Of a stretch of DNA of 64,000 nucleotides, positions 14,169-27,580 are shown in pieces. The notes under the pieces are model-generated. The model ran no database searches. It was not told the DNA's origin and saw nothing but the letters and a program-made list of their open reading frames with translations. Location of the stretch: positions 62,001 through 126,000 of the forward strand of contig CATKHW010000424.1 of assembly GCA_949752795.1 (NCBI GenBank), written 5' to 3'. Position 1 is the first letter of the stretch; every line of letters begins with the position of its first letter. Position numbers and translations under genes: made by a program. Origin of the DNA: Hyperoodon ampullatus (taxonomy: Eukaryota; Chordata; Mammalia; Artiodactyla; Ziphiidae).

Positions 14169-17045
14169 ACTAGTGATGGAACATTGTGATATCAGTGGTG
14201 AGAGAGCATTTTGATGAGAAGTGTATGGAGCATTGTGATGACAATGTTTATGGAGCGTTGTGATGAAAAGGTTGTGGAGCATTGTGATGACAAGTTCATG
14301 ACACATTGTTATGACATGTGTTATGGAGCATTGTGCTGATTAGCACATGGAGCATTGTGATGACAATGGTCATGGAGCATTTTTCTGAGGAAGGCATGGA
14401 GCATTTTGATGACAAGGGTCACGGAGCACTGTGATCAAAAGTTCATGGAGCATTGTGGTGACAAAGGTCACAGGGACTTGTGATGAAGAGGGCATGGACC
14501 ATTGTGATGACAAAGGTCATGAATCATTGTTATGACTGGAGTCAAGAAGGACTGTGATGACAGGGGTCATGGAGCATTGTGATGAATAGGCCATGGAGCA
14601 TAGTGATGACAGGGCCATAGAGCATAGCTCTGACAAGTTTTATGGATTATTGTGATTACAGTGGGCATGGCACTTTGTGATGACAAGGGCATGGAACATT
14701 GTGATGACAAGGTGATACAGTATTGTGAAGACAGGTGTCAGGGAGTACTGTGATGACATATGCGGTGGTCCATTGTGATGACAATGGCATGGAGCATTGT
14801 GTTGCCAAGTGTCATAGAGTATTGTGATGACACGGGCTTGGAGCATTGTGATGACAAGGGTCATGGAGCATTGTGATGAAAAGGGCATGGAGCATTGTGA
14901 TTACAGGGGTCTTGGAGCATTGTGATGAAAAGGGCATTGATCATTGTGATGGAAAAGGCATGGAGCCTTGTTATGACAGGGTTCAAGGAGCATACTGACG
15001 ACAAGTGTCAGGGAGCATTGTGATGACAAGTAAATTGAGCATTGTGATGACAAAGGTCATGGAGCATTGTGATGAGAAAACCATGGATAATTGTGATGAC
15101 GAGCGTCATGGGGCGTTGTGATGACAAGTGTTATGGAACATTGTGATCATAAGAGTTTGGAGCATTGTGATGACAGAGTTCATGGAGCATTTTGATTTCA
15201 TTATGTTGACCATAGCATGAAGCATTATGATGATGAGCATGGTGCATTGTGATTACAGGGTTCATGGAGCATTGAGATGAAAAGGGGCATGGAGAATTGT
15301 GATTAAATTGGTCTTGGAGAATTGTGATGACAAGGGCATGGAGCATTGTGATGACAGTGGCATGGAAAATTGGTCTAACAAGTTTCATGGATTATTGTGA
15401 TGACAGTGGGCATGGATTATTTTGATGACAAGGGCATGGAGCATTCTGATGATAAGCTTGTGGAGTATTGTGATGACAATGGCATGGAGCATTGTGATGA
15501 AAATGGCATGGATCATTGTCATGAAAAATGCATGGAGCCTTTTCATGACAGGTTTCAAGGCGCATTCTGACAACAAGTGTCAGTGAGCACTGTGATGACA
15601 AGTGTATTGAGCATTGTGATGACGATGGTCATGGAGCATTGTGATGACAATGGCATGGAGTACTGTGATGACAGGCATCATGGATCATTGTGATGTCAAG
15701 GGTTATGGAACATTGTGATCACAAGGTTTTGGAGAATTGTGATGACAGGTCTTGGATCATTTTGATTTCAAAGAGCATGGAGCATTGTGATGACAAGGGC
15801 ATGAAGCAATGTGATCCAAAGTTTCATGGAGGATTTTGATGACAAGCGCATGGGGCATTGTGATGACAATGTCATGTAGCATTTTGCTGACAAAGGCATG
15901 GAGCATCGTGATGACAAGTTTCATGGAGCACTGTGAAGACAAGCATCACGGAGCATTTTTATTACAGCGGTCAGTGAGAATTGGGATGACAAGGGCACGG
16001 ATCATTGTGATGACAAGGGTCAGGGAGCATTTTGCTGATAAAAGTCCCGGATTATTGTGTTGTAAGGGGTCATGGAGCACTGTTCTGACAGTGGTCATGG
16101 AGCATTGTGATGACGGGGGTCATGGAGCATTGTGATGAGAAGTTCATGGAGCATTGGGCTGAAAATGTTCATGGAGTATTGTGATGACAGGGGTCATGGA
16201 GCATTGTGATGACAAGGGAATGGAGCATCGTGATGACAAGATCCTGGAGCATTGTGATGAGAAGACTATGGAGCTTTGTGATGACAAGTCTCATGGAGCA
16301 TTCTGATTAAATGGGGCATGGAGCTTTGTGATTAAAGGAGCCTTGGAGCATTGTGATGACAAGGGCATGGAACATTGTGATGAGAAGGCCATGGAGCATT
16401 CTGATGACATGCGTCATGAAGCACTGTGATGACCAGGGCATGGAGCATTGTGATTACAGGGGTCTCGGAACATTGTGATGAAAACGGCATGGATCATTGT
16501 GATGAAAAAGGCATGTAGCCTTGTCATGACAGGGTTCAAGGAGTATACTGATGACAAGAGTCAGGGAGCATTGTGATAACCAGTGTATTGAGCATTGTGA
16601 TGAAAAAGGTCATGGAGCATTGTGATTAGAAGACCGTGGATAACTGTGATGACGAGAGTCAAGGGGCGTTGTGAAGACAAGTGTTATGAACATTGTGATC
16701 ACAAGGGTTTGGAGCATTGTGATGACAGAGGTCATGGAGCATTTGGTTGACAAGTGAGTGGTGCATTGTAATGAAAAGGGATGGGTGCATAGTGATGACA
16801 GTGTCATGGAGAAATTTGATGAAAATGGTCATCGAACATTTTGATGACACGGGTTATGGGACATTGTGATGTCAGGGGTCATGGAGCATTGTGATGAAAA
16901 GGGTCATGGAGTATTGTGATGACAGGGATTATGGAACGTTGTGATGTCAGGGGTCATCGAACATTGTGGTGATAAGGGCATGTAGCATTGTGATCACAGG
17001 GGTCATGGAACATTGTGATGACAGTGGTGAGGGAGTATTGTGATG
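14169..17045 (+). repeat. HOR segment with an extra H-B before E (2.88 kb)
   Basis: A (ACTAGT at 14169), L 14440-14545, I 14630-14740 and C 14745-14830 (altered after CATATG) are followed by H 14930-15170 and B 15180-15310. E (15445-15770, AAGCTT at 15454), W, F (16035-16070), G (16150-16300), H (16480-16730) and J (16740-17020) come next. D is missing. Confidence 0.76.
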
Positions 17046-19639
17046 ACTAGTGATGGATCAGTGTGATATCAGTGGTGAGAGAGCATTTTGGTGAGAAGTG
17101 TATGGAGCATTGTGATGACAAGGTTTATGGAGCGTTGTGATGACAAGGTTGTGGAGCATTGTGATGACAAGCGTGTGGTGCATTGTTATGACATGTGTTA
17201 TGGAGCATTGTGCTGACTAGCGCATGAAGCATTGTGATGAAAAGGGTCATGGAGCATCATGCTGAGAAACGCATGGAGCATTGTGATGACAAGGGTCATG
17301 GAGCATTGTGATCAAATGTTCATGGAGCATTGTGGTGACAAAGGTCACAGAGACTTGTGATGACGAGGGCATGGAGCATTTTGATGACAATGGTCATGAA
17401 TCATTTTTATGACTGGAGTCACGGAGCATTGTGACGACCGGGGTCATGGAGCATTGTGATGACAAGGGCATGGAGGATTGTGATGAGAGAGGCTTAGAGC
17501 ATTGCTCTGACAAGTTTTATGGATTATTGGATGACAGTTGGCATGGCTCATTTTGATGACAATGGCATGGAGCATTGTGATGACAAGGTCATACATTATT
17601 GTGAAGGCAGGTGTAAGGGAGCATTGTGATGACATATGTCACGATCCATTGTGATGACAATGCCATTGGACATTGTGATGCCAAGTGTCATGGAAGATTG
17701 GGATGACAAAGGCAATGGAGCATTGTGATGACAAGGGCTTTGAGCATCGTGATGACAAGGTCAAGGAGCACTCTGATGACAAGATCATGGAGAGTTGTGA
17801 TGACAAGGGCCATTGAGAATTTTGATGAGAAGGTCGTGAAGCACTGTGATGAGAAGCGCATGGAGCTTGCTATGACAGGGGTCATGGAGCATTGCAATGA
17901 AAAGTGCATGGAGAACTGTATTGACAACAGCATGTAACATTTTGATGAGAAGTCTCTTGGAGCATTGTGATGACAAGGATATGTAGAACTGTGATGACCA
18001 GGGCATGGAGCATAGTGATAGCAAGACCGTGGAGCATTGTGATGAGAAGACCATGGATAATTGTGATGACGAGCGTCATGGAGCACTGTAATGACAAGGG
18101 GCATGGAACATTGTGATGACTGGTGTCATGGATCATTGTGATGACAAGGGTCATGGAGCATTCTGATGACAAGCTTGTGGAGTAATGTGATGACAATGGC
18201 ATGGAGCATTGTGATGAAAAAGGCATGGAGCCTTTTCATGACAGTGTTCAAGGAGCATTCTGACGACAAGTGTCAGGGAGCATTGTGATGACAAGTGTAT
18301 TGAGCATTGTGATGACAAAGGTCATGGAGCATTGTGATGACAGGCATCATGGAGCATTGTGATGACAAGTGTTATGGAACATTGTGATCACAAGGATTTG
18401 GAGCATTGTGATGACAGAAGTCATATATCATTTTCATTTCAAGGAGCATGGAGCATTGTGATGACAAGGGCATAAAGCAATGTGAACCCAAGGTTCATGG
18501 AGGATTTTGATGAAAATGGGAATGGAGTATTGTGATGACAAGCGCATGGAGCATGTGATGACAAAGTCATGTAGCATTTTGCTGACAAATGCATGTAGCA
18601 TTTTGATGACAAGTGTCACGGAGCACTGTGATGACAAGCGTCATGGAGCATTGTGATTACAGGGGTCATGAGCATTGGGATGGCAAGGGCATAGATCATT
18701 GTGATGACAAGTGTCATGCAGCATTTTGATGACAAGATTCCCGATCATTGTGTTGTCATGGGTCATGGAGCATTGTTATGACAGGGCTAATGGAGTATTG
18801 TGATGGCAAGGCTATGGAGCATTGTGATGAGAAGGCCATGGAGCATTTTGGTGACATGTGTCATGGAGTTTTGTGATGACAAAGGCATGGATAATTGTGA
18901 TTACAGGGGTCTTGGTTCATTTTGATGACACGGGTTATGGAGCCTTGTGATGACAAGGCCGTGGATCATTTTGATGGCTTGGGTAATGGAGCATTGTCAT
19001 GAAGGAGTAAAGGAACATTGTGATTACAAGGGCATGGAGCTTTGGTCTGAAAAGTTTTATGGATTATTGTGATGAGATAGGGCATGGAGCATTGTGATGA
19101 CAAGGGCATGGAACACTGTGATACATGGGTCATGGAGTATTGTAATGACAAGGGCATGGAGCATTGTGTTGAGAAGTGCATGGAGCATTTTGATGACAAG
19201 CATCGTGGAGCTTTGTGATGACCAGGACATGGAGCAATGTGATGAGAGGCTTCATGAAGCATTGTGATGACAATAGCATGGAGCATTGTGATGCCATCGG
19301 TCATGGAGCTTTGTAATGACAAAGGTCATGGAGCATTTTGATGACAAGGGCCTGGTGCATTGTGATGAGAAGGGCACGGTGCATTGTGATGACAGGGTCA
19401 TGGAGAAATTTGATGAAAAGGGTCATCGAACATTTTGATTACAGGGGTTATGGAACATTGTGATGTCAGGGGTCATGGAGCATTGTGATGCAAAGGGCCA
19501 TGGAGCATTTTGATGACAGGGGTTATGGAACATTGTGATGTTAGGGGTAATGGAACATTGTGATGATAAGGGCATATAGCATTGTGATGACAGGGGTCAT
19601 GGATCATTGTGATGACAGGGGTGAGGGAGTATTTTAATG
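17046..19639 (+). repeat. HOR segment, reference unit with D, E, W, K and J (2.59 kb)
   Basis: A (ACTAGT at 17046), L 17315-17425, I 17500-17600, C 17625-17740, D 17810-18090, E 18155-18450 (AAGCTT at 18171), W near 18470-18600, F near 18735, K 19040-19260 and J 19430-19570. G, H and B are missing. Its D-E-W part matches the next segment at an offset of 2,620 bp, rising to 2,644 bp after one 24-bp unit gain inside E of the later copy. Confidence 0.85.
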
Positions 19640-22219
19640 ACTAGTGATGGAACATTGTGATATCATTGGTGAGAGAGCATTTTGATGATTAGTGTATGGA
19701 TCATTGTGATGACAAGTTTTATGGAGCATTGTGATGACAAGATTGTGGAGGATTTTGATGACAAGCGCATGGCGCATTGTGATGACATATGTCATGGAGC
19801 ATTGTGCTGACTAGAACATCCAGCATTGTTATGACATGTGTTATGGAGCATAGTGCTGACTAGCGCAAGGAGCATTGTGATGACATGGGTCATGGTGCAT
19901 TTTGCTGAGAAAGGCATGGAACATTGTGATGACAAGGGTCACCGAGCATTGTGATGAAAAGTTCATGGAGCATTGTGGTGACAAAGGTCACAGAGACTTG
20001 TGATGATGAGGGCATGGACCATTGTGATGACAAAGGTCATGAAGAATTGTGATGACTGGAGTCACGGAGCATTGTGATGACAGGGGTCATGGAGCATTGT
20101 GATGACAAGGGAAAGGAGCATTGTGATGAAAGAGTCATAGAGCATTGCTATGACAAGTTTTATGTATTATTGTGATGACAGTGGGGATGGCACATTGTGA
20201 TGACAAGGGCATGGAACATTGTGATGACAAGGTCATACAGTATTGTGAAGACAGGTGTCAGGGAGCATTGTGATGACATATGTCATGGTCCATTGTGATG
20301 ACAATGTCATGAGGCATTGTGATGCCAAGTGTCATGGAGGATTGTGATGACAAAGGAAATGGAGCATAGTGATGACAAGGGTCATGGAGCATTGTGAGGA
20401 CAAGGTCATGGAGCACTGAGTTGACAAGGGCCATTGAGAATTTTGATGAGAAGATCGTGAAGCTTTGTGATGACAAGCACATGGAGCTTGCTATGAAGGG
20501 GTCAGGGAGCATTTCGATGACAATTGCATGGAATATTGTATTGACAAGAGCATGTAACATTTTGATTAGAAGTGTCATGGAGCATTGTGATGACAAGGAT
20601 ATGTAGAATTGTGATGACCAGGGCATGGAGCATAGTGATGGCAAGACCGTGGAGCATTGTGATGAGAAGACCATGGATAATTGTGATGACGAGCGTCATG
20701 GAGCACTGTAATGACAAGGGGCATGGAACATTGTGATGACTGGTGTCATGGATCATTGTGATGACAAGGGTCATGGAGCATTCTGATGACAAGCTTGTGG
20801 AGTAATGTGATGACAATGGCATGGAGCATTGTGAGGAAAAGGGCATGGAGCATTGTGATGAAAAAGGCATGGAGCCTTTTCATGACAGTGTTCAAGGAGC
20901 ATTCTGATGACAAGTGTCAGGGAGCATTGTGATGACAAGTGTATTGAGCATTGTGATGACAAAGGTCATGGAGCATTGTGATGACAGGCATCATGGAGCA
21001 TTGTGATGACAAGTGTTATGGAACATTGTGATCACAAGGATTTGGAGCATTGTGATGACAGATGTCATGTATCATTTTCATTTCAAGGAGCATGGAGCAT
21101 TGTGATGACAAGGGCATGAAGCAATGTGAACCCAAGGTTCATGGAGGAGTTTGATGACAATGGGAATGGAGTATTGTGATGACAAGCGCATGGAGCATGT
21201 GATGCCAAGGTCATGTAGCATTTTGCTGACAAATGCATGTAGCATTTTGATGACAAGTGTCACGGAGCACTGTGATGACAAGCGTCATGGAGCATTGTGA
21301 TTACAGGGGTCATGAGCATTGGGATGGCAAGGGCATGGATCATTGTGATGACAAGTGTCATGGAGCATTTTGATGACAAGAGTCCCGGATCATTGTGTTG
21401 TCTGGTGTCATGGAGCTTTGTGATGACTGTGGTCATGGAGCATTGTGATGACATGGGTCATGGAGCATTGTGAACAGAAGTTCATGGAGCATTGGGCTGA
21501 TAATATTCATTGAGTATTGTGATGGCAGGTGTAATGGAGCATTGTGATGACAATGGAATGGAGCATTGTGATGACAAGGTCCTGGAGCATAGTGAGGAGA
21601 AGACCATGGAGCCTTGTGATGACAAGTCTCATGGAGCATTCTGATGAAAAGGAGCATGGAGCATTGTGATTACAGTGGTCTTGGAGCATTGTGATGAATA
21701 GGGCATGGGTGATTGTGATGAAAAATCATGGAGCCTTGTAATGAGAGGGTTCAAGGAGCATACTGACGACAAGTGTCAGGGAGCATTGTGATGATAAGTG
21801 TATGGAGCATTGTGATGAGAAAGGTCATGGAGCATTGTGATGAGAAGACCATGGATAATTGTGATGACGAGCATCATGGGGATTTGTGATGACAAGTGTT
21901 ATGGAACATTGTGATCACAAGGGTTTGGAGCATTGTGATGACAGAGCTTATGGAGCATTTTAATTCCATTGTGATGACAATAGCATGAAGCATTATGATG
22001 ATGGGCATGGTTCATTGTGATGACAGAGTTCATGGAGCATTGAGATGAAAAGGGGCATGGAGCATTGTGATTACAGTTGTCTTGGAGCATTGTGAAGAAA
22101 AGGACATAGAGCTTTGTGATGATAAGGCCATGGAGCTGTCTGATGACATGCATCATGGAGCCTTGTGATGACAAGGCAGTGGAATATTGTCATGACAGGG
22201 GTGAAGGAGTATTGTGATG
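19640..22219 (+). repeat. HOR segment, reference unit with C through B (2.58 kb)
   Basis: A (ACTAGT at 19640), L 19965-20065, I 20140-20265, C 20266-20385 (palindrome 20273-20286), D 20425-20715, E 20780-21095 (AAGCTT at 20791), W 21100-21270, F near 21380, G 21475-21640, H 21700-21945 and B 21950-22085. K and J are missing. This is one of the most complete copies. A short local duplication of 'gctgactag' units lies at 19790-19870. Confidence 0.85.
20273..20286. other. Perfect 14-bp palindrome in block C (reference copy)
   Basis: ATGACATATGTCAT equals its own reverse complement. By eye I find 14 perfect copies, starting at 3473, 8945, 12050, 20273, 22779, 23831, 24296, 26391, 27593, 29858, 42714, 51745, 54271 and 63396. 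It always lies where a core ending in ATGAC meets the C-block junction. Other C blocks keep only the inner 10-12 bases. No function is known to me. Confidence 0.9.
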
Positions 22220-25200
22220 ACTAGAGATGGAACATTTTGATATCAGTGGTGAAAGAGCATTTTGATGAGAAGTGCATGGAGCTTTGTGATGACAAGGTTT
22301 ATGGAGCATTGTGATGACAATGTTGTGGAATATTGTGATGACAAGTGCATGGCATATTGTGATGACATGGGTCATGGAGCATTGTGCTGACAAGCGCATG
22401 GAGCATTGTGATGAAAAGGGTCATGGAGCACTCTGCTGACAAAGGCATGTAGCGTTATGTTGACAAGGGTCACAGAGCATTGTGATGAAAACTTCATGGA
22501 GCATTATGGTGACAAAGTTCACAGAGTCCTGTGATGACGAGGACATGGACCATTGTGATGACAAAGGTCATGAAGCATTGTGATGACTGGAGTCACCGAG
22601 CATTGTGATTAAAAGGGCATGGAGCATTGTGATGACAGGGGGATGGAGCATTGGTCTGACAAGTTTCATGGATAATTGTGATGATAGTGGGCATGGCGCA
22701 TTGTGATGACAAGGGCATGGAACATTGTTATGACAAGGTCATGGAGTATTGTGAAGACAGGTTTCAGGGAGCATTGTGATGACATATGTCATGGTGCATT
22801 GTGATGACAATGGCATGGAGCATTGTGAAGCCAAGTGTCATGGAGGATTTTGATGACAAAGGTAATGGAGCATTGTGATGAGAAGGGCTTGGAGCATTGT
22901 GATGACAATGGTCATGGAGCATTGTGATGACAACGGCATGGAGCATTGTTATGACAAGGGCCATTGAGAATTTTGATGACAAGGTCGTGTAGCACTTTGA
23001 TGAAAAGCACATGGATCTTGCTATGTCAGGTGTCATGGAGCATTGCGATGACAGGTGCATGGAGAATTGTGATGACAAGAGCATGTAACATTGTGATGAG
23101 AAGTGTCATGGAGCATTGTGATGGCAAGTCGGTGGAGCATTGTGATGAGAAGACCATGGATAATTGTGATGACAATCGTCATGGAGCACTGTAATGACAA
23201 GGGGCATGGAGCATTGTGATGACAAGGGTCATGGAACATTCTGATGACAAGCTTGTGGAGTATTGTGATGACAATGGCATGGAGCATTGTGATGAAAAGG
23301 GCATGGAGCATTGTGATGAAAAAGGCATGGAGCCTTTTCATGACAGGGTTCAAGGAGCATTCTGACGACAAGTGTCAGGGAGCATTGTGATGACAAGTGT
23401 ATTGAGCATTGTGATGACAAAATTCATGGAGCATTGTGATGACACGGGCAAGGACAATTGTCATGACAGGCATCATGGAGCTTTGTGATGACAAGTGTAT
23501 TGAGCATTGTGCTGACAAAGGCATGGAGCATTGTGATGACAAGTGTTACAGAGCATTGTCATGACGAGGGAATGGACCATTGTGATGACAAAGGTCGTAA
23601 AGCATTGTGATGACTGGATTCACGGAGCATTATGATGTGAGGGGTCATGGAGCATTGTGATTACAAGGGCATGGAGCATTGTGATGACAGGGCCATGGAG
23701 AATTGGTCTGACAAGTATCATGGATTATTGCTATGAGGGTGGGCATGGCACAATGTGATGACAAGGGAATGGAACATTGTTATGACAAGGTCAGGTAGTA
23801 TTGTTAAGAGAGGTGTCAGGGAGCATTGTGATGACATATGTCATGGTGCATTGTGATGACAATGGCGTGGAGCATTGGGATGCCAAGTGTCATGGAGTAC
23901 TGTGATGACAAATGTAATGGAGCATTGTGATGCCAAGTGATATGGCGGATTGTGATGACAAATGTAATGGAGCGTCGTGATGACAACTGCTTCGGGAATT
24001 GTGATGAAAAGGGTCATGGAGCATTGTGATGACAAGGACATTGAGCATTGTGATGACTAGGGCCATTGAGAATTTTGATGACAACGTCGTGAAGCATTGT
24101 GATGACAAGCGCACGGAGCTTACTTTAACAGGGGACATGGAGCATTGCGATCAAAAGTGCATGGAGAATTGTGATGACAAGAGCATGAAAAATTGTGATG
24201 AGAAGTGTCATAGAGTATTGTGATGACAAGGACGTGGAAAATTGTGATGACAAGGGACAAGTTGCATAGTGATGACCAGGGCAGGGAGCATTGTGATGAC
24301 ATATGTCATGGTCCATTGAGATGACAATGGCATGGAGCATTGTGATGACAGGTGTCATGGGGCATTGTGATGACACGGGTCATGGAGCATTGTGATGACA
24401 TGTGTCATGGAGCATTCTGATGACAAGCTTGTGGAGTATTGTGATTACAATGGCATGGAGCATAGTGATGAAAAAAGCAGGGAGCATTGTGATGAAAAAT
24501 GCATGGACCCTTTTCATGACAGGGTTCAAGGAGCATTCTGAAGACAAGTGTCTGGGAGCATTGTGATGACAAGGGCATGGAGAATGGTGATGAGAAGGCC
24601 ATGGAGCATTCTGATGATATGGGTCATGGAGCTTTGTGATGACAAGGGCATGCAGCATTGTGATTACAGTGGTCTTGGAGCATTGCGATGAAAATCGCAT
24701 GGATTATTGTGATGAAAAATGCATGGAGCCTTGTCATGACAGGATTCAAGGAGGATACTGACGACAAGTGTCAGGGAGCATTGAGATGACAAGTGTATTG
24801 AGCATTGTGATGACAAATGTCATGGAGCATTGTGATGAGAAGACCATGGATAATTGTGATGAGGAGCGTCATGGGGAATTGTGATGACAAGTGTTATGGA
24901 ACATTGTGATCACAAGGGTTTGGAGGATTGTGATGACAGAGGTCATGGAACATTTTGATTTCATTGTTATGACAATAGCATGAAGCATTATGATGATGGG
25001 CATGGTGCATTGTGATGACAGTGTTCATGGAGCATTGAGATGAAAAGTGGCATGGAGAATTGTTATTACAGGGGTCTTAGAGCACTTTGATGACAAGGGC
25101 ATGGAGCATTGTGATGAGAAGGCCATGGAGCATTCTGATGACATAAGTCATGGAGCTTCGTGATGACAAGGGCATGGAGCATTGTGATTACAGGGGTCTT

Positions 25201-25831
25201 GGAGAATTGTGATGACAGGGGTCATGGAGCCTTGTGATCACGAGGCCGTGGATCATTGTGATGGCAGGGGTCATGGAGCATTGTTATGACACGGGTAATG
25301 GAGCCTTTCGATGACAAGGGCATGGAGCATTGGTGTGAAAAGGTTCATGGATTATTGTGACGAGAAGGGCATTGAGCATTGTGATGACAAGCGTCAGGGA
25401 GCTTTGTGATGACAAGTGCATGGAGCAATGTGATGAGAGGGTTCATGGAGCATTGTGATGACAATGGCATGGAGCATTGTGATGTCAAGGGTCATGGAGC
25501 ACTGGGATGACAAGCGTCACAGACTATTCTGATTACACGTGTCATGGGGCATTGGGATGACAAGCGCATGGATCATTGTGATGACAAGTGTCATGGAGCA
25601 TTTGGATGACAAGAGTCCCGGATCATTGTGTTGTCAGGGGTCATGGATCGCTGTGATGACAGTGGTCATGGAGCATTGTGATGTCAGGGGTAATCGAGCA
25701 TTGTGATAGCAAGGGCATGTAGCATTCTGATGACATGCATCACGGAGCATTGTGATTACAAAGGCATGGAACATTTTGATGACAGGTGTCATGGAACATT
25801 GTGATGACAGGGGTGAGGGAGTATTGTGAGG
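22220..25831 (+). repeat. Compound HOR segment with two C-D-E cycles (3.6 kb)
   Basis: A (hexamer changed to ACTAGA) is followed by L 22485-22600, I, C 22775-22895, D 22970-23210 and E 23240-23480 (AAGCTT at 23249). A second cycle begins inside an A tail near 23505: L 23555-23640, C 23825-23990 with an internal 50-bp duplication, D2 24060-24290, a short C at 24296, E 24410-24560 (AAGCTT at 24425), H 24720-24930, B 24950-25075, K and F. The second cycle matches 51.4-52.8 kb. Confidence 0.78.
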
Positions 25832-27580
25832 ACTAGTGATGGAACATTGTGATATCAGTGGTAAGAGAGCATTTTGATGAGAAGTGCATGGAGCATTGTG
25901 ATGACAAGTTTTAAGGAGCATTGTGATGACAAGTTTGTGGAGCATTGTGATGACAAGCGCATGGCTCATTGTGATGACATGTGTCATGGAGCATTGTGCT
26001 GACAAAGGCATGGAGCATTATGATGACAAGGGTCACGGAGCATTGTGATGAAAAGTTCATGGAGCATTGTGGTGACAAAGGTCACAGAGACGTGTGATGA
26101 CGAGGGCATGGACCATTGTGATGACAAAGGTCATGAAGCATTGTGATGACTGGAGTCATGGAGCATTGTGATGACAGGGTTCATGGTGCATTGTGATGAC
26201 AATGGCATGGAGCATTGTGATGATAGGTGCATGGAGAACTGGTCTGACAACTTTCAAGGATTATTGTGATGAGTGACGGCATGGCACATTGTGAAGACAA
26301 GGGCATGGAGCATTGTGATGACAAGGGCATGGAGCATTGTGATGACAAGGTCATGGAGTATTGTGAAGACAAGTGTCAGGGAGCATTGTAATGACATATG
26401 TCATGGTCCATTTTTATGACAAAGGCATGGAGCATTGTGATGCCATGTGTCATGGAGGATTGTGATGACAAGAGCATGTAACATGGTGATGAGAAGTGTC
26501 ATGGAGCATTGTGATGACAAGGGACAGGGAGCATTGTGATGTCCAGGGCATGGAGCATTGTGATGGCAAGACCGTGGAGCATTGTGATCGCAAGACCATG
26601 GAGCATTTTGTTGATGAGTGTCATCGAGCACTGTAGTGATACGTGGCATGGATAATGGTGATGATAGGTGTCATGGATCATTGTGATGACAAGGGTCATG
26701 GAGCATTCTGATGACAAGCTTGTGGAGTATTGTGAGGACAATGGCATGGAGCATTGTGATGAAAAAGGCATGGAGCATTGTGATGAAAAAGACATGGAAC
26801 CTTTTCATGACAGGGATCAAGGAGCATTCTGATGTCAAGTGTCAGGGAACATTGTGATGACAAGTGTATTGAGCATTGTGATAACAATGGTCGTGGAGCA
26901 TTGTGATGACAGGCATCATGGAGCATTGTGTTGAGAAGGCCATGGAGCATTCTGATGACATGCGTCATGGACCTTTGTGATGACAAGGACATGCAGCATT
27001 GTGATTTCAGGGGTGTTGGAGCATGGTGATGAAAAGGGCATGGATCATTGTGACGGAAAATGCATGGAGCCTTGTCATGAACGGGTCCAAGGAGCATAGT
27101 GATGACAAGTATCAGGGAGCATTGTGATGACAAGTGTATTGAGCATTGTGATGACAAAGGTCATGGAGCATCGTGATGAGAAAACTATGGATAATTGTGA
27201 TGACGAGCGTCACGGGGCGTTGTGATGACAAGTGTTATGGAACATTGTGATCACAAGGGTGTGGAGCATTTTGATGACAGGGTTCATAAAGCATTGAGAT
27301 GAAAAGGGGCATGGAGCATTGTGATTAAAATGGTCTATGAGCATTGTGATGACAAGGGCATGGACCATTGTGATGAGAATGCAATGGAGCATTCTGATGA
27401 CATGTGTCATGCAGCTTTGTGATGACAAGGGCATATAGCATTGTGATGACAGTGGCATGGAACATTGGACTGACAAGTTTGATGGATTATTGTGATGACA
27501 GTAGGCATGGCGCATTGTGATGACAAGGGCATGGAGCATTGTGATGACAAGGTCATGGTATACTCTGAAGACAGGTGACA
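24284..27580 (+). repeat. Tandem segmental duplication, first copy (3.3 kb)
   Basis: This block recurs downstream at a constant offset of 3,296-3,297 bp from about 24284 to 25908. The offset rises to 3,467 bp to about 27260, because the second copy gained 171 bp. Shared private variants include 'aaaaaagcagggagc' in E, 'gtcaggggtcatggatcgc' after F, 'gttttaaggagc' in A and 'gatgtccagg' in D. After about 27260 the match weakens. Confidence 0.85.
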
